Positions 54,793 to 64,000 of a stretch of 64,000 nucleotides of DNA are shown piece by piece. A program made the translations under genes and the position numbers. This DNA comes from Escarpia spicata (lineage: Eukaryota; Annelida; Polychaeta; Sabellida; Siboglinidae). How positions within the stretch are numbered: the first letter of the stretch is position 1; every line of letters begins with the position of its first letter. The notes under the pieces were generated by a model that was given only the letters and a program-made list of their open reading frames with translations, searched no databases and had not been told where the DNA came from. Location: assembly GCA_963995525.1 (NCBI GenBank), contig OZ023207.1, positions 32,895,481-32,959,480 of the forward strand. The letters run 5' to 3'.

Positions 54793-57588
54793 CCTGCACA
54801 CGCAGCATTCCCAACCAGGACAGTGGGGTTCACGTGAACCCCCCCATTTCTCAAAAATGTGAACCCCCCTCAAAATCGCATCTTTAAATTGTGAACCACT
54901 AATGTTATTCCATGTTTCTCAAAAGCATTAACCCCCCCTCCTAAAAGCTGCTGGATAGTGTTCAAGCAATACAAGGAATGCCAAGGAAGCCTAATTTGTA
55001 TAGATGTTAAAGGGAGAACCGTTATCTATTAAGTGATCATCACTGAATGTATGGGAGCCTGGCTGAGGGGTCAGTCCCCAATGCCATGTGTGAAAAGGGC
55101 AGTCTCTAGAGGAATGTGTGTGTCAAAGGACCATTGCATCCCATTAGCCAAGCAGAAGGACTTCACACTATCCCAGGGTCTCCTGTTATGAAAACGCATG
55201 GAGTAACAAATTGACACGAAGCCAGTTTTACACCATACATAACATTATGAGTCGTAATTGTAGTCACTCGGAGGTTACAGACGCAGACAAGATAGTAGTG
55301 AATGAACGGGGTGATGATGATTGATTAATTATGAGCACATAAATTAAGCCATGTAAAATAATTCATTATTTGTCATCATAACTCTGTTAAAACGTGAACG
55401 AAAGGTGCGTATTTTTATTTTTAGTATGCTGATTACGGTAACTACCGACTGTCAAAGAGGCTATTCTCAACAACCAACAACTTAAGACGCGTAGCGAGTG
55501 TATTTTTATAAGCTGCAAACCCGGTAGACAAACTCATCTGATGTCACACGAATCATAATTTTCAACTATTGAGATGGAACGCGAATTCGCTGAATAATTG
55601 TATTTAACCAAAGTTTAGCTTCACCTATTTTAAAATGGGCGTGGTGATGAGAAATGTGGCGTAATTGTGTGGCTGAATGGTTGCCGAAATACTGTGGTTG
55701 CTAGTTGCATGTTTGTAGATCTCAGAAAGGGGAGCTTATCGCTGACGCGGAGGCAAGAATGTGTGAAGGGCCTTTATTATCAATTAGTATGTCCATTTTG
55801 TGTTCCGTATAGTTGTAAAATACAATTTGTGTTTCCTGGAGTCAGTCTGGTATACAGGTACTTGACTATTTGACACCTAGAATTTAATTCAAATTCCACA
55901 AGAGGACAATAATTTTTCTAATCTTCTATTTACCGGGCATATTATATAAAGGTTTGTTAATTTACTAACTTAATTATGTTTATGATAAATTATGGAACTT
56001 TTGTACATCAGATCAGATAAATATAATGTTTCAATTGAGTGAAAACCAGATTGTAAATGTCACACTTGAACTGTTTATTCTGAAAAATAACTTGGACACA
56101 CCCACACTCCTCGGTGCCTCGTTTATTATATTAATATAAACATATTCATAACAATTGCACACACGGCGAAGGGTTTCGAGTAATAGTTCAGTTATATTAA
56201 CAACAAACTATCACTGCGTGTTGGCTTTTATGAATACAATTGGGTGTAAATTAGGCTTAATCAGGCAACAAAATAGGACCAATTTATACAGACCACATAT
56301 GAGTCCCAATTTGTTTGAAAACGCACCCCCAAAACGACCTCGTTAATCGTTATGGGCCTGCTGGGGATGCTAATGTGGTGTTTGTATATAAGATGAAAGA
56401 ATATAAGACGGAACCACATGGTCCACCAATCTCACACCCACTTCATTGTTTTTCCAGTTAGAAATGTAACCTTCTGCATTATGATCCCCCACTTGAACAT
56501 GTGGGGCCCTCTCCATTGTGAAAAAATGTAACCCCCACATGAACTTGTGGCGCCCCCTGGAGTCTGAATTGGTAAAATATGAACCCCCCCATTGTGAAAA
56601 GCTAGCTACGGGCCTGCCAACAAGTATCATTTTGAGAGATTCTGATTACAAATACCTGTAACCAGCTGTCGTGTGTATGCACGTACGTACTGGACAAAGC
56701 ATGAAGTTCACATTTTGTGTTGGCCGTATACTCAAAACGATATTTTTGACAATTTGCGATGCTGACAATTCGGAATTTGCCCTGCTATTTTGTATGTCAT
56801 AGTTTTCTTTCTTTTCTTTTGAGTTTTCTGTGCTGGATATTGGGCTTATTTTTTATCATAGCTTGTTTTAGGGATTTGTAAACCAGAGCTAACCAATTAG
56901 CCAATTTAACAAATCTTTGCTCAACTCACGGTGATGATAACACGCTTGAGATCACACATTATTGCATCAAATAACTTCACGTGTTCAACAATCTTGACTG
57001 AACTAATATAATCCCCTAATTTTATGAAAATATATTGAGTTTTATCCAATACATGGCCCATAGTTACTTTAGAACCAGTGGATAGCTACCCTTTTAAGGA
57101 AACGCGATTTAAAGCAGCTAAACTTGTGCATTCATTACAACGCGAATAACTGTAAGCAAGCTGACGTCTAGCCAGAGGATATTAAGTGAGGATAGTTGTA
57201 ATTTCAATTGTTAATGTTATGAGGTGCGTGCATGCATTTCCCGAGACTCCTACACGAAAAGTTACTAATACAATACCACATCTGCGAAGGTCTTACCTTC
57301 TGTATGTCGGGGTTTTGCGATCACATTTACGTAGTGTCTCTGTATCTGAAATATATAATTACACATGTTTGATTTGTGTCGGTCCTGCAACAGCATAACA
57401 TAGCTTATTCTGTTTCGTATAGCATAATATAGTATAGCTATGTTGTTCTTTAGCACTGCATATAACCGATATAACGCCGTGTCAAAACAAAACTTACATG
57501 TCTATTTTGCGCAGTTTTGTGATACCCATTTGTTGGGTAGGTTCCGAGAAAAAAATTATATCAGAGGGACATACGCGACTAATTATTA
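54793..57588. other. Presumed upstream intron of the MGAT4-like gene, no exon seen
   Basis: A GTGAACCCCCC-type block is present at about 54834-54875 and again, diverged, at about 56580-56595, with related pieces near 56500. Short open frames have no domain. No upstream MGAT4-like exon could be recognised. Confidence 0.35.
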
Positions 57589-57720
57589 GTCGCGAAGTCA
57601 TAAACACACAGTTAGGTGTCATTGCAACCAGGTTTACTATGCCTAATCATAAATTTTTTTTTTTACAGGTGATTACAGTTCACAGTCACGTTTCAATGTT
57701 AATATATGCATATTGTCTAT

Positions 57721-59436
57721 TTACAATCCTGTATGGTCCTGATCAACATCCCGGTTATCATCATCCTGGCTCTCCACTTGTGTCACATTCATGCATGTGA
57801 TGCCCTTGCACTGGCCACATGCTGGTGTGCACTGCAGTCCATTCTGACGGCAGGTGCACGTTTTCTTATCGCAGTGACCACCGCAATTGCATCGAATTAT
57901 CTTGAGGAGTCACTCTGGTGCCGCAGGCTAAGACATTCTAATAGGCTCGAGACCACCAGAAGATGCTACCCAACCTCTAACCTCAGGGGAGATATCGTTG
58001 CCACACCATCCCTGCATATGATGATAAGTCCGATGGCTATGGAAGGCGGCTGCATCATTCGTTGGCGGAAGCTTCTCTGGAGACACATACCGTGCGGAGT
58101 TGAGGCTTATTGATGTGGTGCACCCGTATACCAGGGCATCCTCTCCTGCATTGTCGATGTCCTCTTTCGAGGAAGGTGGAGATATGAAGACGGATATGTA
58201 CTTTTTCAGTGCTGCATACTTCGTGAGAACGGTCACTTTGCTAATTCCATATGGCCTTGACGTGGTACCACACCCACTGAGAACGTGCAGAAAGAGCAGA
58301 GCTTCTGAGAGGGCTGGATCCAGATTCTTCTTCAATGTAGTCTGTTTCGATGTCACCATGTACAGGTTATCACTCTTATCTGTGGCATCAGCATGATGTA
58401 TCATCAGTTGAAATTTGCGACAACAGCTGTTGGTGTTTTCTTCGCAGACAGGCATGCCAACATACATATTATGTAGTCTGCATCCCCTTCTGCGTGCCGA
58501 ACTGTGATGTCTGCTTTGACCATACGCTCTACAAGGAGGTTGATGAAGGCCTGCTCGTTTGATGTGTTGGCAAGGAAAGCTTTTATGCTCATGGTTAAAC
58601 GCATTTCTGCGGAAACTGAGACTGAAGCACCAACGTCGTTCCCTGTCCTACGACTATGGGCGTCGTCCTTAGTGCTGGATCCGTGATATCCGTCAAACAC
58701 AACCAACGCACGGCCATAGCTGCTGCGTACATGCCGGATATACACAGCGCATATCTCGGCATAGGTGGAGTGCTTGGGCCATGAGAACGTGTGGAGCAAT
58801 CCTCCTCCATCAACAATAAACTGCAAACCCTTGTTACTGAGACGATGCATGCAGGGAAAAGCTTCAGGAGATGGTGTATGAGCACCACTTTGTCCCCAGT
58901 CCGCATGCGCATGTGATTGTCGAAAAGAGATGGAGGGAAAGAGCACAATCCCGTAACAATAAGACGCTGGTATAGACGTTGGGGATCCATCTCGTTCCCC
59001 GGAAGCAGTTTTGATATGGACAACTGAGGTTAGAGTATTCACTTGATTCTTCTGGGGATAACTTGTACTCTGCCACAGAATGACCGACCATGGAAGTTAG
59101 GATCTTCTCTCCGACACTTTGACCATCGACCATGTTTACTGATTCCTCTGCCATTAACCCTGCTAAGAGACTTACAAACTTTTCTGAGGTTGTGTTGAAT
59201 GGTCCCCGCTCAACAAACACCGGAAGCAGCTTCTGTATATCGGACATGTCACGTCGGATGCGTGATGCTGCCAGATGACGATGCCCATCACTTGTATTCG
59301 AAGAGAACCCCGCTATCTCTAAAATGGACTGGCTAACATAAGAACATACGGGTCTGGAGAGCAGGAAGAATAGATGAATACTCTCATTGAAGCCACGGCC
59401 GTGCGTTAGACCCCCTTTTGATTTAATGCCAGCCAT
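57721..59436 (-). pseudogene. PIN/FEN1-like family protein with C-terminal Cys-rich motif, broken (copy A)
   Basis: The N-terminus (59436 down to about 59040) reads LTHGRGFNESIHLFFLLSRP, SDGHRHLAASRIRRDMSDIQ and NMVDGQSVGEKI. The frame changes twice (near 59040 and 58855) before the core LQFIVDGGGLLHTFSWPKHS, RALVVFDGY and HAEGDADYIICMLACL. Near 58420 a 13-base gap relative to copy B removes the acidic motif after TAVVA and shifts the frame. The next part has FLHVLSGCGTTSRPYG; family members I recall have Asp in place of the second Gly. A TAG at 57928-57930 precedes a Cys-rich end (CNCGGHC, CTC, GLQC, CGQCKGITC). Proteins of this type are widespread but uncharacterised in invertebrates. The PIN/FEN1 assignment rests on spaced Asp motifs. 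Confidence 0.7.
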
Positions 59437-59480
59437 CAGAACTTACTCTATGAAGAGATCTGTGAATATACATGACCATG

Positions 59481-60231
59481 CACAGCTGTTGTCGCAGAAG
59501 ATTCAGATGTATTTCAACTCACGATACATCATGCTGATACCACCGGTAAAAGTGATAACCTGTACATGGTGACATAAAAACAAACGGTACATTGAAGTCG
59601 AATCTGAATACAGCCCTCTCAGAAGCTCTGCTCTTTCTGCACGTTCTCAATGGGTGTTATACCACGTCAAGGCCATATGGAATTGGCAAAGTGACCGTTC
59701 TCACGAAGTATGCACTGAAAAAGTCCACCTCCGTCTTCATGTCTCCATCTTCCTCGAAAGAGAACATCGAAAAGGCAGGAGAGGATGCCCTGCTGGTGAC
59801 GTACGGGTGCACCACATCACTATGCCTCAACTCCGCACGGGTGGCGAAGTTCCTGCTGAAGGTAGCTACTTATACACAATACACAAGAGAAGCTTCCGCC
59901 AACGAATGATGCAGCCCCCATCCATAGCCATCATGTGCAGGGATGGTGTGGCAACGATATCTCCCCTGAGCTTTGAGGTTGGGTAGCATCTTCTGGTGGA
60001 CTCGAGCCTATCAGAATGTCTCAGCCTGCGGCACCAGAGCGACTCCTCAATATAATTCGATGCAATTGCGGTGGTCACTGCGGTAAGAAAACGTGCACCT
60101 GCCGTAAGAATGGACTGCAGTGCACACCAGCATGTAGCCTGTGCAAGGGCATCACTTGCACGAATGTGACACAAGTGGAGAGCCAGGATGATGATGACCG
60201 GGATGTTGATCAGGACCATACAGGATTGTAA
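59481..60231 (+). pseudogene. Truncated inverted copy of the PIN/FEN1-like gene (copy B)
   Basis: The copy begins inside the core at TAVVAEDSDVFQLTIHHAD, so the whole N-terminal half is missing. It keeps the acidic EDSD motif that copy A has lost. Frame 59592-59909 reads FLHVLNGCYTTSRPYGIGKV, where copy A has Gly for the same Tyr position. A TGA at 59974-59976 and frame changes near 59590 and 59900 break it. The end (LLNIIRCNCGGHCGKKTCTC, GLQC, CSLCKGITC, then an acidic tail) runs to TAA 60229-60231. It has no start codon of its own and is a duplication remnant, probably derived from the copy A lineage. Confidence 0.75.
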
Positions 60232-60360
60232 ATAGACAATATGAATATATTGACATTGAAACGTGACTTTGAACTATGATCACCTGTAAAATGTGGTTTA
60301 AATAATTAGGTATAGTAAACTTGGTTGCAACGACACCTAAATATGTGTTTGTAACTTCAC

Positions 60361-61766
60361 TTCGCTGCAAAGTAATACCATTTTGGTCCGAATCCAGCTT
60401 ATTTTATATAATTGTGCCTTGACCTTATCGCATGACCTTGACTTCTAGCGACCTTCAAAGTGTCACCAAGCGAATGGTTGGAAATGACACCTCAAACGTG
60501 TTTTTATGTTGTTTAGTTCCCAAATTAGGTCCTTTTGAATATTATACCCTGTATATAATGTCGGCCATCTTGGATTTGAGCCGAAAAAGAGGTTTTGCCA
60601 AGGGTGGATTCGAGTGTTTTTTTTTAGTGGTGAGACATACCACCAACGAACCCATTTCAGGTGAGAAACCTTTGTTAACATTTTTGTCCAACCTAAATCG
60701 TTCGTTGCTGAGACTAAGAGGCTATGTATCAGCAGATGAGAATTACGCACTCGGCTGCCTGGTCACTCAATAGAGATCCCTGGCGGCCGAAGCTGAAAGC
60801 GACAGTATGAAGAAGCACAAACTACGTACAGTGGAGTCGGAAGATGGGGTCCCCATGCACCCTTATGATATATTCTTCAAACTTACTTTTTTGTAATCCT
60901 CAAGGTGTCTAGTAAACGCATTTTCATGTTCTCATCACGAGATATTGTGCCAGGGGTCCGTTTGGCGGCCATCTTGGGTTTACAACGAACATCAATAAGC
61001 GGCATAACGTTTGAAGTAGTCATCATACAGAGATAAATTACCAATTTTGTCAGAGTAATTTTAGCGTCGCCAAGCGTCAACACCAAATCAACCTCGACAA
61101 ACACCATTTTGGCTGGCGTCTTGGTAAAATAGCATATTTTCCTGTATTATTGCATAATTTTGTTAATATATAATGTATTATCAACTGTAATATCTCAAAA
61201 TATACATTTTAGTGTCAATTAGAATTTAAATATGACGAAAGCAATCACGAGAGACGCACATCTTAGCCACCATATTGGAGAAAATAGTATAGTTTCTTGT
61301 ACATGTATAATTGTAAAACGTGTTAATATGTAATGCATTATTACAGTAATACCTCTAAATATACATTTCTAGTAAAACAAATAGTGTCATGGAATTGAAA
61401 TATTACAAAAACTGCCAAGAACGACGCCTTCTTTGAAAAAATAACGAAATTTAGACGGTTATTTTTCATGATTTTAACAAGTTGGATTAATTAAAACTCG
61501 AAAAATATGAAACAAATCAGTATAATTGACACTCAAAATTTAGCTAAATATCTATCTACATACATACTAAATTATGTTATTAAGTTTCCTATGAAGTCTA
61601 AGATCACCTGAAATTGCCAGTAATTCTGGAAAAATAACAAAGTACGAGTTCAATAAGTCAAAATACGAAGGAAACTGTTCTACTACTATTGTCATCTTAC
61701 GCGACGGACAAGCTACAGAAGCGGTAAGTACTGTAATTTTTTCAATGCGCTACTGTATAGACCTAT
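60361..61766. other. AT-rich region, no gene seen
   Basis: Open frame 60432-60773 (plus) has no domain. Several CCTTGACC-type motifs sit near 60416-60445. The stretch 61140-61650 is very AT-rich. No feature can be supported. Confidence 0.35.
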
Positions 61767-64000
61767 CTAGTCATCGTCATTAAGAAGCTCATCATAATCA
61801 ATATCTTGCTCCTCTTCCTCTTCGTCATCCTCCCCTCCTGAGTAGTTATCTCTACCAAGGCAATGAGGGAAGGGGGAATGATAGGGCCACACGACTACAC
61901 TGGCTCCAATATACCCTCCTCCGTCTTATTCCAGCCTGGCCAGGATCCTAGGGCTTGGGGCTCCAGAAGAACGCCTTGTCAGCTCGCCTGTAGTGGGCAA
62001 GGCGGTGATTAACAAGGTCAATATGTGGGACAAGGCTGTCTCTCTGCAAGGTGGGAGCCGGGAGAGATCCACCTTAGATTTGGTCGTCAGTTGCTCGTCC
62101 TCCCTTACCATCTGCTTCAGCACGATACTGCGTACGGTATTGACAGACTTCTCCCGAGCCTAACCTTACACCAGACACGTGAATGCCTCGATGGCATCCG
62201 TCACACCTGGCCTTATAGAGCACTCATCACCAATTTGCCTGAAGAAAAAACATTGGTTTATAAAATCATGCTCTACTAGTACAGCAATTACTTTTTTGTT
62301 TTGCATAATTTCATTGGTCAGCAATTACTTGACTGCTACAAAATACTATTGAAATTGTCATATAAAGAAAACACTCTCATCTGAAGGCTGCGTGGTACTT
62401 GGGGTAGCTCTGTAGCTTCTTCATGGATCCGACCTTGCCTGTGCCTTTGAAGGCACTCATTATATATTCCCCGGTAAAAACGTACAAGCCGAGTATCGTG
62501 GTGCAGTAGTCAGCTCCCTTCGATTCAGCCAGTTCACTGACGTTCACAAGCTGGCGATGCTTTCCAGTCCCAGTATCGAGATAGATGGTGAGTGCGATGG
62601 AGTGAGCATGGTGCAGGAGGATCAACAAAATGTCGGTGTCTGGCGTCCTCACCACAGCTGACTTGTGCCCAAGCTTGGCAGCATATTTGAGGTAGAGCAC
62701 TCCCCGCGTGCCCGTCTCCTCCTGGTTCGACACTAGTTCATAGATCTCGCGTGCCGTCACCTGAAACACGTCATTGTGCGAGTTGTGCTTATATTTTAGG
62801 GCACCATTTTTTATTATATATACCTAATATCTGACCAACTCTATTTTCGGCTCCTCCCCAAGAAAAAAGAGGCTGTTTTCTCCCTACCCTAAAATTGGCA
62901 AAATAAAAAAAGACATAAACAATCACAGAAAAATAGGTTACTCACGTCGCCATCTGACGAGTTCAGCTGATACGCGTTACCCTCCATCTCTGCCACCGCT
63001 GTCCCACTTTTCTAGAGCCGAGATGCCGCTGCCTTGCTCCCCACACCAGTAGTTGTAGTTTGCAGAGGTGTGTCTTATCTTATCTTGTCCTCGCCAGGAA
63101 TAGTTTGTAGTCCACCGGCTTCCTTGTTGCCCCCCCCCCCATGATATACCGCTGGGAGAAGCCATGGCGCAATCTCTCCTGAGCCTTGATGGAGTCAGCG
63201 TGGTATGAATCACTTGATAAGACAACATTCTTCTTAGCCACCGTCTGATCTAGCGCCTGAAGACACATTTCACCGAACGTTGGGGGAAGGTTCGTCAGGG
63301 CGTGGAAAAGTTGCGTTGCACCGAGCACCTTACTGAGCCCGGGTTGACGTCGTACGGCACAATCGCTGGCAGGCACCGAACACGGAGAACAGCCCTACGA
63401 ATCCACCTGGAGAGATAAGTAATGTATGTACTGGTGAATACTCCCACAGCATGACACAAAATAGGTGCATAATAATAATATTTCAGTACGTTGTAACTTG
63501 ACGAACTTCACGAAGGTCTCCTCCATCGTTTTGTCCACCGCGCTGAGAGCACCAGGGATGAGATACCGATGCCACCCTTCTTCAGCAGCTCCTTGGCTCC
63601 AGTGCGAGACTGGTCGATATTCGTCAGGAACACCTCATACCACGCCAAGTACCTGTGGAGAGAGAGAATCAGATGCATAACTATTTCACCATGACTACAC
63701 AATCACATAATGAAATTTATTCTACCAGCTTATTCATCATACTTCTCAAGTACATTTAAGGCTGACATATGAATTACCTCGAGTAGTTTGGCCCATCGTA
63801 TGCAAAGGATAGGTCTGTCATATCCCCGTTGCACTTGTGGAAGCGGGCCAAGTTGTTAGTCTTCACGTAATACTGCAACGTTAGGATCAGGCGGCTATTG
63901 TCTATCACACTGAGCCAGAGTGTGTCTTGCCGAGGTGGCCGGCACGCACCTTGTTTTCATAGGCCACGTACTTCTCGAGGATGGTGAGAATGGAAGGGTA
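61767..64000 (-). pseudogene. Multi-exon PIN/FEN1-like family gene, decayed (copy C), 5' end outside window
   Basis: Exon pieces in gene order: from beyond the window to about 63778 (NNLARFHKCNGDMTDLSFAY, donor GAG|GTAATT); about 63490-63652 (YLAWYEVFLTNIDQSRTGAK); 62947-63406 (ALDQTVAKKNVVLSSDSYHA, RLRHGFSQRYIM; donor GAC|GTGAGT); 62381-62760 (ARTPDTDILLILL-like VRTPDTDILLILLHHAHS, VFTGEYIMSAFKGTGK); and 61767-62238 (DLSRLPPCRE, acidic DDEEEEEQDIDYDE tail). Acceptors TTTCAG and CTTCAG are clear. Lesions include stops near 63397 and 63010, frame changes in most exons, a TAG where Trp would fit near 61890, and an AT in place of GT after 62381. The PDTD and TGE...K blocks mark the same nuclease-like core as copies A and B, with a different C-terminus. 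Confidence 0.7.

Larger units (their letters stand above)
57590..60360. repeat. Inverted duplication, arms of about 870 bases
   Basis: 57590-58465 and 59480-60360 are inverted copies. Shared blocks include GTGTCATTGCAACC / GGTTGCAACGACAC near the outer ends, the cysteine-rich coding part, and AACCTGTACATGGTGAC near the inner ends. The central 1 kb (58466-59479) is single copy and holds the 5' part of the left gene. The arms are diverged enough to have different lesions. Confidence 0.88.

Overview
The window is animal genomic DNA, probably from a marine invertebrate. It has spliced metazoan-type genes (an MBLAC1-like hydrolase and the end of an MGAT4-like glycosyltransferase), several non-LTR retrotransposons, many microsatellites and satellites, and a decayed Polinton/Maverick-type (adintovirus-like) DNA element. 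The species cannot be fixed from sequence alone.

Region 1, 1 to about 15,420, is one GC-rich Polinton-type element whose left end is cut by the window. Bases 1-21 are the exact reverse complement of 15362-15382, consistent with terminal inverted repeats. The left half (+ strand) carries an RPA-like zinc-ribbon protein, a cysteine-rich 192-aa protein and a protein-primed type family B DNA polymerase. The right half (- strand) carries an adenain-like protease, double jelly-roll major capsid protein, small basic protein, penton-like minor capsid protein, membrane proteins, DDE integrase with a chromodomain, two further conserved proteins and the packaging ATPase. The last gene, next to the right end, is a NADAR-domain protein (DUF1768, the NAD/ADP-ribose associated fold), an unexpected cargo. 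Polymerase, protease, capsid, ATPase and NADAR frames are broken by stops and frameshifts, so this is an endogenous remnant; the minor capsid, the integrase body and several small frames remain open.

Region 2, 15.4-23 kb, is almost pure repeat: a TATA-bearing array of about 118-bp units, a hairpin-rich block, and a 334/680-bp satellite. Each of five satellite units carries a promoter-like module (E-box, CCAAT, octamer, TATA) and an open 56-codon ATG frame with a good Kozak context. GTGA and 53-bp arrays follow, then a lone zinc-finger ORF.

Region 3, 25-40 kb, holds LINE fragments and a complete five-exon MBLAC1-like gene (208 aa, all metal ligands present). Its introns carry a foldback MITE, a 2.4-kb palindrome and a 2A/PHD-bearing LINE.

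Region 4, 40-53 kb, is interspersed repeat sequence with one broken transposase-like pseudogene of a type often linked to THAP domains.

Region 5, 53-64 kb, holds the last two exons of an MGAT4-like gene (- strand) and three decayed members of an uncharacterised invertebrate family with a PIN/FEN1-like core. Two of these form an inverted duplication with different lesions. No rRNA, tRNA or CRISPR array was found.
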